This document shows, one piece after another, positions 37,549-50,333 of a stretch of 64,000 bases of DNA. Under the pieces are notes generated by a model. That model made no database searches, was not told where the DNA came from, and saw only the letters and a list, made by a program, of their open reading frames with translations. The DNA lies in assembly GCA_029204225.1 (NCBI GenBank), contig CM055102.1, positions 12,921,484-12,985,483 of the forward strand. Reading direction: 5' to 3'. The first letter of the stretch is position 1. Every line of letters starts with the position of its first letter. This stretch comes from Diphasiastrum complanatum. Taxonomy: Eukaryota > Streptophyta > Lycopodiopsida > Lycopodiales > Lycopodiaceae. A program made the translations under genes and the position numbers.

Positions 37549-38095
37549 TTGAGTTTTTAAGCAAAAGCTGAGCGGAGGCATAAACGGACCGATGCTTGTC
37601 TATCCCCTCACCGTAAGAAGTAAGTTCTCTATTCAACTATTGTCTTCATTTCTGCATGTTCTTACTGGGAAATTAAAATTAAATGCAACAAAAGACGAGT
37701 CGAGACTGAGATCCAAACATTATCATACTCGTTGATGACAACTAGTGATTGCAACCCTTCCTTTGCCACTGTTGTATAGATGGGATTCCCGGATGTCTGC
37801 GGTGACACCTAGCGAAGACATCTTCTACGCGGTAGGACTGCTCGGATATGCATCACCACGCTCAGCTCCAACAACAGAAACGTTAATGGATCAAAATAGC
37901 AAGATTTTATATTTCTGCAGAACAAAATCCATCGAGTACAAACAATATCTTCCACACTACGTCAATCAGGACGAATCGAGAACCTATTTTGACCGTTTGT
38001 GGCCTAGATTTCGTGAAAGAAAACTGAGGTACGATCCCAAAGCCATTTTGTCTCCTGGTCAAAGAATTTTTTGGAGGAGCAAAACTCTTTCCTAA
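37549..38095 (+). pseudogene. CKX: CKX copy D: end of exon 4 plus exon 5
   Basis: The 5' flank (ending GAACAGCTT) is joined to the last 71 or so nt of exon 4 (37,549-37,619: VFKQKLSGGINGPMLVYPL, then indels), followed by intron 4 and a fully open exon 5 (37,780-38,095, ending PGQRIFWRSKTLS). The shared GCTT at the join points to microhomology-mediated deletion of exons 1-3. No FAD domain, so no activity. Confidence 0.9.
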
Positions 38096-38619
38096 AGCAG
38101 ATAATGGTTCACCTCAAAGAAGTGATGTGAACAAGACGGGCTGCTGAGTCTTCTGTTGGGAAGCATAAGACTTAAATAAATGGTGAGCCTAAAACTGTGA
38201 ATAGTTGATATTTGATAGGATACTCTTAAGTAATGAGAACAGGATTATGATGTACCTGTAAAGTTAGTCTGCGAGCTCCGATCAGTCTTTGTTCCTCTAC
38301 AGTTATGGGACAAAGCCTGGAGCATTGATGCATTCTCCAGGTTGTCTGCAAACTCACATGCAAGCACCATTTGTCATAAATGCAAAGGCTTATATAATAT
38401 TCTTTCCCGTGAAGGGTAAAATGTGAAGTGTAAACTTACATGGGTGCCAATTGAGCTGGGTAAGAGACAGTGTTTTGTCACTCTCACATGTGTTCAACAC
38501 GTTGGATAACTGTGTCTTGTAACTCATACATAGCTTGACTTGTTGACATCTTGGAGTCATGTGCTCTATGACGATTAAACTCGATCACTTATTACTCAAT
38601 GTACACCATATATTTGTGC
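38096..38619 (+). other. CKX 3' flank, copy D
   Basis: Shared 3' sequence; nothing gene-like. Confidence 0.6.
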
Positions 38620-40062
38620 ATAAAAAATGTCAGCACAAGTAACAAGGATGCTACATAACCATATCACTATCTATAAAAGATGCAGGTACAAGTAGCAAGG
38701 TTGCTACTTAATCAATATGCTCCATGACTATAAAAAAGAAGCATTGAAGCTTGGTGCATAGTTGCATATAATACGTATTTTATAGTAATGTACCATATAA
38801 TTAACGTATTATATAAATATGTATAATACAACGTATTATACATATTTGATCACTATATTATAATTCTCAATAATTTTACTCAAGAACAAAAATGAGATTA
38901 TTTTATCTCAGTGTTCATCCCTTCAAACATACACATAAGAACAAAATTCCAAAGAAAATCGTGAATCACATATGAATTATTTGATAAAAACGTGTCAATT
39001 GTCAAAAGGTACAGGTAGGGCTATCTATCAGCTATACGTATTTTTTAGCCAAAAAAAGTATAATACACGTATTATATGGCACCATATTATATGCTTGTAT
39101 TATACGATGCAACTATGGTTTGGTGAAGCAACTAACTAGCAAATTGGAGTCAAACTCTAGAGCATAACTTATAAGTAGAACAAAGAAAGTACCCTCCACC
39201 TCACCACTTATTGGAAGACAAATCTTAGGAAATTTTTATGATAGGGCATTCAATAAAAGAGTTGACATCACTAGGGCTACTATCTCAAAGTCCTTGAACA
39301 TGGAATTTTCAAACAAAACATTGGAGAGCTGCTCACCACCCATCTATGAATATCATAGTGACTTGTTGTATCCAACTTTCTCCCCTGAGCTAGACGAAGC
39401 AAAATCAGAAAGAGCAAACGATGTAGGGGTCTTCCATGCAAGATAGCTTAGACGAAGAAGAAAATGTGCTCAATGAATGTTTATGATGCTCTCAAAATTA
39501 TCAACTCCAACAAAACTTCTTACTAAGCTAGAACAATTCTTTTTCATCTTTCATCAATGCAATGGCTGGATCTATGGTGTGCTTGTGCCAATGTAAATAG
39601 CACCTTCCTAACTTTGTTAAAGTAAAAGCACAAGGTTATATACTCCATTTACCATGTATAACATCCTTGCACAATTCATTCTCAAGACTTCTATGCCCAA
39701 TTGATGCTTGTACCTAATTGGTCCCTCAGTTAAACCTATATCGAGCTAGGCCAAATAATCTAAACATTGCATATTATGTAGCTCTTTAACCTTAAGGGTG
39801 TACCATAATCTCGTTCAACTACAACCTCCCTTCTTGAGTAGGATTAGCATACAACTAACCTTGCATTAGACGAGTCTAGTTAGTAATAGGCAATTGCTTG
39901 AATGAAACTCAAGATAACTTTGCATAGTTAATTGTTCAATTATAGCTTTAGCTAGTCCATGAAAAATTAAAAAATCAATGGACATGATGCATGAGAGTAG
40001 ATTGCACCTAACTATCACTAAGTAGCTAAGGTTTATGGTCACCTCAAGCACATGCGCACGCG

Positions 40063-40093
<31 letters not shown>

Positions 40094-40330
40094 GGGAATT
40101 GGTTACATTGACTAATGCTCCTAGGTACTATCTTGGGATCATGACCACAGATGATACATCAACTTACAACATATGGGAAGATAAGGACGACAAATTAAAA
40201 ATACATTAGTTGTTAACTTTAGAAAAACTCAAGATAATTCATAGTTTAACTATAACTTGAATTGGAGTCCATGCAAAAAATTGCTAGTGAGGACATTATG
40301 CATGAGAGTAGAATACACCTACCTATTACT
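38620..40330 (+). repeat. CA block, copy D
   Basis: 1.7-kb repeat; GCGCACGCG-(CA)n tract at 40,052-40,089. The 92-codon frame is kept, with a slightly earlier stop. Confidence 0.8.
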
Positions 40331-40348
40331 TATAGTTAGACAAGGGAT

Positions 40349-40790
40349 CACTACAACACTCGCCATGATTTCCAATGTGAAATCACACATTTAGGTTTCT
40401 TGAATCTATAAAGGTGCCACAAAACATGTCACAACAGGGTCATCAAATTTTGACACTATAAAATGTGTCGCAGAAATGATGCCTACGCCAACTAGCTCCG
40501 CAGGATCCATCAGTAGGACACTGATCGAGGTTGTCCACATGAACGTCACATTATGACGCCCATGTGGACGTTGCTATTCGACCGCCATGTGGACGGCACA
40601 ATCCAGCATCCAACTGTACATCGCATTCGACTACCAAAACCTAACGTGGAAGTCCATGTGCACAAGCTAGTTCAACATGTTTTTGGTGTCTTGGACGTCA
40701 AAAAGTGACATGCAATACCAGTGTCAATTTTGACACCGATTACAGTTTTTGACCGATAAACAGAGTAGCACACCATGTGCTACTATCTTG
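40349..40790 (+). mobile_element. CACTA-like terminal block, copy D
   Basis: CACTACAACACTCGCC start and ACGTC-rich body as in copies A and B. Confidence 0.35.
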
Positions 40791-41444
40791 TTGGAGCATG
40801 GATAGAAGAAACTCGCAAAATTTGCAAAAAATTTACTCTGAAAATATCAAAACCCATCTCGATGTACGTTCTGCATGAACATGAACAAACAATACAAGAA
40901 TTAACGGTTAGGATTTAAGTTGAGTACATTCTCTATATTTATAGTGAACAAAAAGTTTATATGTTTCAAAAGAATTGACTATGGAGGATGACCCTCCCTT
41001 TTCAATTTATCGACTACTGGATCAAAGGATTTTCTAAATGCAAAGTCATATACCTCTTTAGTGGGGAGTCATTCAGCATCTATCCATACAATTCAGGACT
41101 AACACAAAAACCACTATTTTGAGACTATTCATGTTTTTAAATAGAAACTCTCCTCTTAACACTCATCTATTGAATATTAAGAATGTATAACTAATAAGGT
41201 TAAAACTAATGTTGTTATCACATGATAATAATATATACTTCGAGACAATGAATCTACATTCAACTTGGTTAAGAAGTCTCAAAATATGAATTTACTTAAG
41301 AAGTATCAAAATATGACTGTAGTCTCAATTTAGTTGAATTTGTGCTATCTTGAAGTTTAGGGTTGGAGGTCCCCTTGAAAATCAAGATGCATATTAGAAA
41401 AAAAAAATGGCCTATCAAATTATATTGGAAGGACAAGCTATTAT
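40791..41444 (+). other. Spacer, copy D
   Basis: AT-rich, matches 23,371-24,000; no gene seen. Confidence 0.5.
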
Positions 41445-42485
41445 ATAGAGAAATATCGATTTGTTTAGTTCTATCTTTGTACGCCATTCTCCTTGCTTTT
41501 TCAATAAGTGCAACTAACAATGCCCATTCAATAAATCATGCTAGAAAGCTCATGGGCTATAAGTGCAAGGCTATAGGAAATGATTATTTTTATTCCAATA
41601 AGGACACACAAATAAAAATTGATCATGATGCGACAATATATGTGGCAATATAACTCTTACCATCAAGAGTTGACCCTGTCTACACAGGCTTCGCTTTATG
41701 GCATGCATGCTCAAATTTCCTAAAGATGTTGGGCAAAGAACTTCATGCTACGTGTACACATCATTAAACCATTAACATTGTCAAATTTAAAAGATTTTAT
41801 GTTCTCAAGGATATTGCCCAAGAACAGATCCAAAGGGATATAAAATTCTAGTCATTACAGTTTACCTGATGTAAAGACCTAAATTGAATGTGTTCTACCC
41901 TCCATGGGGAGGCTTAGAAGGTGTTTACTAAGAGTCAAGATATTCTGCAAACACCATGATAATCCTTTTAGTAGCCACCCTTTATGAGTTATTTTGGTAA
42001 GTTTGTGCTCATGCTACTATTCAATGTCACTAGGTATGTATATCAATTGTAATGAATACCTAGAATGAGTTACTTTTATGATTGTGTGCTAATGTCACAA
42101 TATGCATATCATTTCTTAATTGTAGCTTTGGCATAATATGCTAGAATAGGAAAAATGCTTGTTAGGCATAATGGATATCCTATATATAACTTGTCCATTG
42201 CGCAAGACATTTTATAAATAAGTTGTCCATTTTGCATGCAAAATTATTTATCTATAAATAAGTAATCTATTAATAGCCTTTTATTTTCATACTAATGGAT
42301 AGCCTATAAATAAAAGGGTGTATTCTTGGCCCATGACTGAAAATATATGCAGAGGCTCCACTCTCATCTAATGGTATAGCAAGTATTGATCAAACAAAAG
42401 AGACGATTATGCAACTGTTATACCTTTCTATTGGATTTTATTTCAGCTATTCTGTTATTCTGTTAACTATCTGTTTTCTTTGCAG
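41445..42485 (+). promoter_or_regulatory. TATA block / promoter of transposase-like gene, copy D
   Basis: TATAAATA at 42,305-42,312, about 175 bp before the exon a acceptor at 42,482-42,485. Confidence 0.45.
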
Positions 42486-44390
42486 ATCTGCATTAGTAGC
42501 TCCTCGGAATATTAAAGACAATGCTTCACTAGGAATGTCATTGGCCACAATATGGACTTGCAAAAGCACTGAGCGTATAATGATAAACAATAGGATTTCA
42601 AATGTAAAGTGTAAAATAGCAGAGTCTCTGATGGTGGACATTCAAGAAATTTTAGATAATCCTTATAGTTCAAGGTGCTTGTGCTTTTGCGGGTATTAGC
42701 AGAGAAGCATATGCAACAATATTTAAACTAATTAGAGAAGCTTTTAAGCAAGTTCAAATTAGAAAAGTCCTAATCCCTAGGACATATCACTTGAAAAAAA
42801 AGAGGGATACATTAAACATAGGTATGCATAAGATCACTGGAACTCCATTTCATATTGAGGAGGTGTATGAAAGTGATGGAAGATCGATATTCTATAATTT
42901 ATCAAACAATTTATTTGTTGATCTAAATTACTTGCTGAGATACATCGTCACATTCTATGATATAACTTACAAAAAGGTGAATGGCAAAATAATCATAGTA
43001 CTTAAGTTAGATGAGTCAAAAACTGTGAAAGGGCAGAAGATGGAGAGGGTTAGTATAACTCTCATGAATGGTGCTCTATCACAAACAGAGAACCAAGAAG
43101 ATTTCAAATTCAGTGTCCAGTCAGAAAATGGTATATGGTGGTTGGCAGCGTTTCAGGTAACTAGCCTCATTATTACATTACATTCATTGAATAGTATTAA
43201 TACATTGTAAACTAAGTCTGATTAATTCTTTGGATAGGTGCTGAAAAAGGATCATGATATATTATCATGGATATTCTCAAGGACATCTTATCCTAGGATC
43301 ATCAATGATCATATGGATGGAAGACTTCTCAATGTTCCATGAGTTAGAGACTTCAATGTTGAATGGCACCTAGCAGGTGATTTGAAAACATTGAAATATA
43401 TGTATAATGTCTCTCACGGTGCTACATCTAAACACCCTTGTTTGTACTGCATGAAAATGGCAAAAGATGTAACTAGGAATACAAGAATTAATAGAGAATA
43501 TGCAGATCCAAACTGGAAGCCAGTGCTGTCTATCCCCTTAAAAAATGTGCATGTTTGCACTCTTCATGCAGAAATTAGATTAATAGAAAACATCATTAGC
43601 AAAGGAGGCTATCTCTCGATTAGAAGATGTTTTATCAAAAGCAGGACTTTAAAAAGGACATGTCAAAATTCAAAAAGATGAAAAGCTTTCAAGAAAGAAT
43701 GGGAACATGCCAACTAAGCCAAGCATAGGAGGAGCAAAATCACATCATTTCCTATCAAATCATACGAGTAAGGCTTCTAATATTCGACACTCAGTCTGGA
43801 TAGATATTATTGCTGCCACTCAGGACTTCAAGAAAGACGGCAAAACCAGAGTACTAAAAGTTGATGTATGGAAAAAGCTTGATAGTATGATTGCTATTTT
43901 AAAAAAAGAAAAATAGTCTGATATTGATAAGAAAGCTGTCCAAAGGACTTGTGTCGAGTTTGTTAATGCAGTATCAAAAGCATGGGGAGAAGATCACATC
44001 ACTCATTACATGGTTAGTATAAAATTTCTAAAATTCTTTTCATATATATTTAGATCCAAACATAAGACTAACATTATGATTCTGAGATATGCAGCACATA
44101 CTAAGAGATCATATAGCATTTTTTGCAAATACATATGGAAGCTTGAGTGTATGGTCATCACAAGGGATGGAGAAGTCACACTGGTAAGCACGAGCAGCAT
44201 TTCCTCGAAATACACAACATGGAGGAACCAATGAGAAACGAAACTACATTTGTCAATTGTTTCAGTGGTTCCACCGCAAAGTTCAGATTCAACATATAAC
44301 AAAGTCCACATAATGCAACAAGTTTAGAAAAGCATGCAAGTTCATACAAGCAGAGCCAGTGTCCTGCGATGCATCCGCCAGCGCTTAAGT
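42486..44390 (+). pseudogene. DDE-transposase-like gene, copy D
   Basis: Exon a 42,486-43,156, exon b 43,238-44,012, exon c from 44,095; all three acceptor and donor pairs look usable. Exon a reads STERIMINNRISNVKCKIAE, then (after the shared 1-nt shift) an open 139-codon frame with LSNNLFVDLNYLLRYIVTFY and LKLDESKTVKGQ. Exon b carries HLAGDLKT and HPCLYCMK. Lesions: TGA at 43,340-43,342 (shared with copy B), a deletion of about 45 nt near 43,590, the shared TAG at 43,914-43,916, and about 36 GC-rich nt replacing about 6 nt near the end of exon c. Non-functional, but good for alignment. Confidence 0.55.
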
Positions 44391-44531
44391 TAGATGATTG
44401 TTGAGTAGAAGATCATCATTGTCATCAAATCATGACATGTTCAGAATTGCATTGCGAATTCATTGAACAAGAGAGGAAAAATACTCAATGTAAATGTATT
44501 GATTGTATTATACCAAAATACAAAGTGTCAA

Positions 44532-44810
44532 CTATTTATCATAAGATTTTGTGTCAAATTCTAGGGCAGCATTGTCACGAAGAAATTTTCTACTAGCGTA
44601 CGCATCTAATAGATGTGCATTATCCTTATTTCCACTAAGCTCAATATAAGTGGAATACATTGAATAATGGGAGCTCCTTAAAGGAACATTCCCATCAGTA
44701 AAGTCTAAAATGTTCAAAACATAAGATCTTTTGACAAAAATGATCTTATTTGTCTTAACAAATTTATGTCCTCCTAGGTAAAATGATAAAGTTTTAACTG
44801 CCATTATCAA
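44532..44810 (-). CDS. Minus-strand 92-aa ORF, copy D/E boundary
   Basis: Second intact copy of the ORF at 34,216. Differences are nearly all substitutions (for example NVHLRSSHY there, NVPLRSSHY here) and none breaks the frame. Confidence 0.4.
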   Translation of the reverse strand: MIMAVKTLSFYLGGHKFVKTNKIIFVKRSYVLNILDFTDGNVPLRSSHYSMYSTYIELSGNKDNAHLLDAYASRKFLRDNAALEFDTKSYDK

Positions 44811-44811
44811 A

Positions 44812-45294
44812 ATGGAGAACCACGTAAGACTTATTCAAGAGAAGGTTGACAAGATGAATTTTAAACGAGCTGCTAATAAACAAGAAAAAACCATCCAAGA
44901 ATCCCAAAGTCAATTGGAGCAAATGACGAAGGACCTACAAAAAGTTTTGGACAAAGTTAACCAACTATGGAACACTGCGTGCAAGGCCCAAGCAGGAAAT
45001 TTTGAACGACAGCCAAAGGACAAAGGCGGAGATGATGACGTTGCAGGACACGACGAATCAATGTACTAGTTGGATGGTAGCTTGAGATCGGATGGGAAGG
45101 AGACCAAAGCCGCTTTTGAAAGTGATCTCTCAACCCCCCAACCTAGCTATAGAACTTCTCATTTTTCAATGTTTCTCTCAAACCTTCGTGCCCACGCACC
45201 ATGTTCCCCAGCCATCACTCCCCCATCCCTACCTGAGTCAACCCTTGAGACCACACGAAGGACCTCCTGAGATGTACAAAGCCCGACAAGACGA
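44812..45294 (+). pseudogene. Coiled-coil (Gag-like) ORF, copy E (3' deleted)
   Basis: ATG at 44,812. The frame ends at a TAG after DESMY (45,067-45,069). The Pro-rich part follows, then the copy is cut at about 45,294 (GCCCGACAAGACGA fused to ATGAACCAAG), removing the rest of the ORF and the whole leader block. Confidence 0.5.
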
Positions 45295-46584
45295 ATGAAC
45301 CAAGAAGAATAACTCATTGATACTCGTGAAGCCTGGGAATGGGCAGAAATTGAAACGCCAAGTAACAAGGTGCCAAACTGTAATAGTTAAGTAGGGATTT
45401 ACTGACTGATAAAGAGAATCAGTGAACACTTTAGGGATGTCACTAGTTGATAGGGCCAATTTTGGCATTAGAGGTCAAATAGTCACAGCCCAATTATTGA
45501 AATTCATATTTTAACACTTCATTTTAACTTTATAGGTTTTTTATATGACTCAAAATCAATTGAGTTTAGTTATAAATTTGAGAGTTTAAGGTTTTATTTT
45601 AACCTTTTACCGATTTCATAATAATTTTGTGGATTTTTTATAAGATATGTTTCAAACTTTTTAAAACCAATGGTATCAAATCACCCAAATAGCTCAACTA
45701 CATTAGCTTACAAGTATCAAGGCAAAGCTAAAAGCGAGGGATAGCGTAACATTATGCTTGTAGGGAAAACAGGAAACTTCTCCACATGTCACTTGGGGAG
45801 GCTTCTAATCTTTCGTGGAATTGTATTATCACCTTAGCTCATATTTAAAATTGTTTCTACTGTCGAGTCTCGAGTAGTCACTAGTGATAAAGAATTGGCT
45901 ATTAATTCTAAATATGTACATATGAGGATTTCTTTGACTCTTCGCACTTGCTCCAGTCATCAATCATGGAACTAGTGACAGTTGCACCGACGATCCGATT
46001 TGCTGCATATATTATCACTATTAATCTGCATATTTAGAATTCTTTTGCCTCTCGAGTCGTGATAAAGAATTGGTGCATTGTCAATTACAAGTGACACATT
46101 CGCTATTAATTCTAAATATGTACATGAGAGGATTTCTTTGACTCTTCACACTTGCTCCAGTCATCAATAATGGAAATAGTGACCTCAATAATGGAAATAG
46201 TGACCTGACGATCCGATTTGCTGCATAAGATCTCCTTTGATTGTAGGCCGGCTGGAGCAGCCTTCAAAGTTCAAAGGATTGTCTAAATCTTGCTTGCTCC
46301 TGTATCAATGGATTTGATACAAGTTGCAGTGTCTAAATCTTGCTTGCTCCTGTCGTCAATGGATTAAAGATTTGATACAAGTTGAGAGGTCTGACCAACA
46401 CTGCTATAGAATGTCCTCAAGCCAATTGAATAACGCTTCTCGTAGATGGGATTGATCAGCTCAATGTAGTCAACGCTTTCGATGCATGTTAGGACTTTCG
46501 ACACATAGAGTAGCGCTTTGCAGCATCGGTCCAGAATAAGTATAACCCAACAGTTGTTCCGTATTCGATCAATCGAGAGGAGGT
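45295..46584 (+). other. CKX 5' flank, copy E (promoter region deleted)
   Basis: Shared flank with a deletion at about 46,384 (ACAAGTTG fused to AGAGGTCTGACC) that removes the TATA candidate, the GA tract and the leader. Expression from the normal promoter is unlikely. Confidence 0.6.
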
Positions 46585-47800
46585 ATGACATCTAGACGCA
46601 CTTCGACCACAATTCCGTCTGCATGCTTGCCGTGCATCTCGCTTGGGTTATATTTACTCTCCTTTATGCGTTCTTTCCCCGATTACATCGTCACAGCTGC
46701 CACCCATCCTGCTCTTTATCCAAAGAAAATTGCAGGGAACTTGCTGCATTGAATCTCAACCTAAATATTTCCTTCTCGAACACAGCCAAGGCATCTCAAG
46801 ACTTCGGCCACATGTATCACGACCGCCCATCTGCAGTTCTATACGCATCTTCAGCACAGGACATCGTTGCAATAGTGAAGCTTGCATACTTCTCACGAAA
46901 CCATTTAACCATAGCTGCAAAAGGAGCAGGTCATTCTATCTACGGCCAAGCACAAGCTCTGCATGGGATTGTAATCGAAATGTCTAGTCTGAAAGGCATC
47001 GAGGTGGGCGTGCATGGATTTGGAGAAGCTGCAGTTCCGTCTGTGGAGGCTAGCGGTGGCGAGCTATGGATCGACGTGGTGAAGGAGGCATTGAAGAAGG
47101 GAATGGCGCCGAGATCTCTAACGGACTATCTGTATCTGAGCGTGGGAGGGACACTGTCCAATGCCGGGGTCAGCGGGCAGGCCTTTAGATATGGCCCTCA
47201 GATCTCCAACGTCCTTGAACTGGAGGTCGTCACAGGTAACTTTGCTCATTATGGTCTTCATTTTTGTCAATGCCTTTTCTGTTAATGGATTTACGGCAGT
47301 TTATTTAAGTCTACTTTTTGTTGTAACACATGATTTTCTTTCATTCGATGATTGATGTTATTTTCTAATGCCAACACTATACATTCTACCTGTGAAAACA
47401 TATGTTGTTTATCAATAATAAATTGAACCACACTAGCAATTGTTATGTAAATGTTGCATTATACTGAATAATGGTTTGAACTTGAGTACGGATCACAATG
47501 CTCTAAGATACTAACATCGCACCAACAGTGATTTGAACCCAAGTCAATTGGTCAATTGGTCAATTTGTTTTATCGATGCAAGAATATTTATATAGACCAC
47601 AAATCTCGTTGCTTTGATGTTATGAAAGTGGATGTAGTGAAAAAATGATCGATTTTGGAAGGACCCTGTAGTTGAATTGCAGGACTTTAGAGAGCTCTAA
47701 AAATTGTTTCATGAGTTGTAGGTGAATTAGTCAACTTTGGAGAGGCATCTAAAATTGCTTTATGAGTTGTAGGTGTTGAAATGCTTAGAAAGCTTATAGA

Positions 47801-47818
47801 TTCTCTCCCTCTCTCTCT

Positions 47819-47869
<51 letters not shown>
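47801..47869 (+). repeat. (CT)n microsatellite in CKX intron 1, copy E
   Basis: Interrupted CT tract in the same place as 17,409-17,491. Confidence 0.9.
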
Positions 47870-47871
<2 letters not shown>

Positions 47872-47894
47872 AAAAACATGTGTGCACACATGCA

Positions 47895-48902
47895 CTTATA
47901 AATAGAAATATTGATTTGTTTAGTTCTATCTCTATACGCCGTTCTCCTCGCTTTTTCAATAAGTGCAACTAACAATGGCCATTCAATAAATCATGCTAGA
48001 AAGCTCATGAGCTTGCTCATGGGCTCTAAGTGCAAGCCTATAGGAAATAATTATTTCTATACCAATAAGGACACAAAAATAAAAATTGATCATGATGCAA
48101 ACAATATATGTGGCAATATAACTCTTACCATCAAGAGTTGACCCTATCTACACAAGCTTCGCTTTATGGCATGCGTGCTCAAATTTCCTAAAGATGTTGG
48201 ACAAAGAACTTCATGCTACGTGTACACATCATTAAACCATTAACATTGTCAAATTTATAAGATTTTATGTTCTCAAGGATATTGCCCAAGAACAGATCCA
48301 AAGGGATGTAAAGCTCTAGTCATTAGAGTTTACCTTATGTAAAGACCTAAATTGAAGGTGTTCTACCCTCCATGGGGAGGCTTAGAAGGTGTTTACCAAG
48401 AGTCAAGATATTCTGCAAACACCATGATAATCCTTTTAGTAGCCACCCTTTATGAGTTATTTTGATAAGTTTGTGCTCATGCTACTATTCAATGTCACTA
48501 GGTATGTATATCAATTGTAATGAATACCTAGAATGAGTTACTTTTATGATTGTGTGCTAATGTCACAATATGCATATCATTTCTTAATTGTAGCTTTGGC
48601 ATAATATGCGAGGATAGAAAAAATGCTTGTTAGGCATAATGGATATCCTATATATAACTTGTTCATTGCGCAAGACATTTTATAAACAAGTTGTCCATTT
48701 TGCATGCAAAATTATTTATCTATAAATAAGTAATCTATTAATAGCCTTTTTTTTTTTTTCATACTAATGGATAGCTTATAAATAAAAGGGTGTAATCTTG
48801 GCCCATGACTGAAAATATATGCAGAGGCCACACCCTCATCTAATGGTGTAGCAAGTACCGATCAAACAAAAGAGAAGATTATGCAACTGTTATACCTTGC
48901 TA
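47895..48902 (+). mobile_element. TATA block in CKX intron 1, copy E
   Basis: The longest intronic version. It runs past the usual end into the region just before the transposase-like exon a (GATTATGCAACTGTTATACC) and stops at CTTGCTA near 48,902. It is therefore a 5' fragment of the transposase-like element, not an intron-specific sequence. Confidence 0.65.
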
Positions 48903-50100
48903 AAGTATTTGATTAGGATGAGACCGTCCATGCAACCTCGAAGTCATGGTGAGTAAGAAGACCATCCATAAATAAAGTGTCCATTCTCCAATATGGTCTA
49001 TAGATAAATTATGCATGTAACAGTTCCATATAGGAGGCCCCTTGCCTTGGGGCCTTCCCAACATAATAATTGTTGATTTTTTTTAACAATTTATATATAG
49101 AAAGTTTGAAAGGCATTATCCATGCAAGCACTACTTGTCTGACTTTTTAAAAATAGGATGCAGTATCTTATGTTTTCGTAAAGTAATTATGACTCTCTAC
49201 TCAAAAAATAAAAAATGACTGTGCCATGTAATGGATGTCACTCAACCAAATACAAATGGAAAAAGAACTTATGATAGTGTTCATGTAGAGGGGAAGGCCC
49301 GAGGCCGAGACCCTTTCCCAACATAAAAGCATCACTAATTTTGGTATTATAGTAAATGTTATATTTTTAGACTTGTTTCATGGATCTTACATGATTAAGT
49401 ATAGGGGAAGGCCCAAGCCCCGAGGGCCTTCCCCTACCGTGATAACCAACAGATTTTTTTTTCTTCTAAAAATAGTGAGTAGCATACCTATGACTTTCTA
49501 AAGATAAAAAGTTTGAGATATAAACGAGGCCAAATTTACTAAAAATAATGATAACTACATTATCACACTTTTTAAAAATAGCAACTGAATTTTACAAAAT
49601 TGTACAATGCTTTATGATTGTCTACAAATAGTAATAGTTCCTTACACATTTATTGCTGCATAAATTCATGCGATAATGATTTCATATCTAATATTGTGCC
49701 ATTTAAGGCTTCCTCAAACTACAATACGAAACAAAATTGGAGGTTGTTACGCAATCTTAATGCATTCTATTTATAACAGGCAGACCTTGCACATTTGTAA
49801 AGTTATTTTCAGCAAGGCATTTTTGTGCACTTAAGAGTTCTGGATGTAAAGAAAAAAATTCAGTGATGCTTTAGGCATGCAATTGATAAACTTTTTATTC
49901 ATAATAAATAAATCTCTTGAACTATGCAATAAACCAGCCTGGCCATTCTATAGTACAAATTCTTCCTCTTATCGTAATGCCTTGTGCTCAGGTGTCCTTT
50001 GTATTTTGGGACCACCTCCAGGAGCATAATGTCCATCCAATTTTCTCTCTCCTAGTAATCTGTCATTCTCTCTCCTCTCTCCGATGAAAATCACGTTCTC
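48903..50100 (+). other. CKX intron 1, distal part, copy E
   Basis: AT-rich intron with three short GC-rich inverted repeats (49,033-49,058, 49,291-49,319, 49,402-49,436). The first 800 or so bp are absent from copy B. No coding signal. Confidence 0.6.
49402..49436. repeat. Perfect 13-bp GC-rich palindrome
   Basis: TAGGGGAAGGCCC, 9-nt loop, GGGCCTTCCCCTA. Two imperfect relatives lie within 400 bp upstream, both followed by CAACATAA. Confidence 0.8.
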
Positions 50101-50103
50101 TGT

Positions 50104-50150
50104 CCGGTGGAATGCACGTTCTCTCTCCTCTCTCCGGTGGAATGTGTATG
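50104..50150 (+). repeat. 30-bp minisatellite, copy E
   Basis: Two starts of the unit found three times in copy B. Confidence 0.75.
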
Positions 50151-50250
50151 TGCTATGTGGCAGCTCGTCATTGGCTGTCCACATCCACATTCCCCCACAA
50201 ACGTAAAAAAAAAAAAAAAAAAAAAAACCTTAGCACAATGGTATTACGTA

Positions 50251-50333
50251 GGGGGGAGGCCCGAAGCCCTTGGGCCTTCCTTGCTGGTCCGGGCTGCCTA
50301 AGCAAGGAAGGCCCTCAGGTGGGCCCCCCCTCC
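50251..50333. repeat. GC-rich inverted repeat in CKX intron 1, copy E
   Basis: Perfect 14-bp arms GGGCCTTCCTTGCT (50,272-50,285) and AGCAAGGAAGGCCC (50,301-50,314), within G-run and C-run shoulders. Confidence 0.8.
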
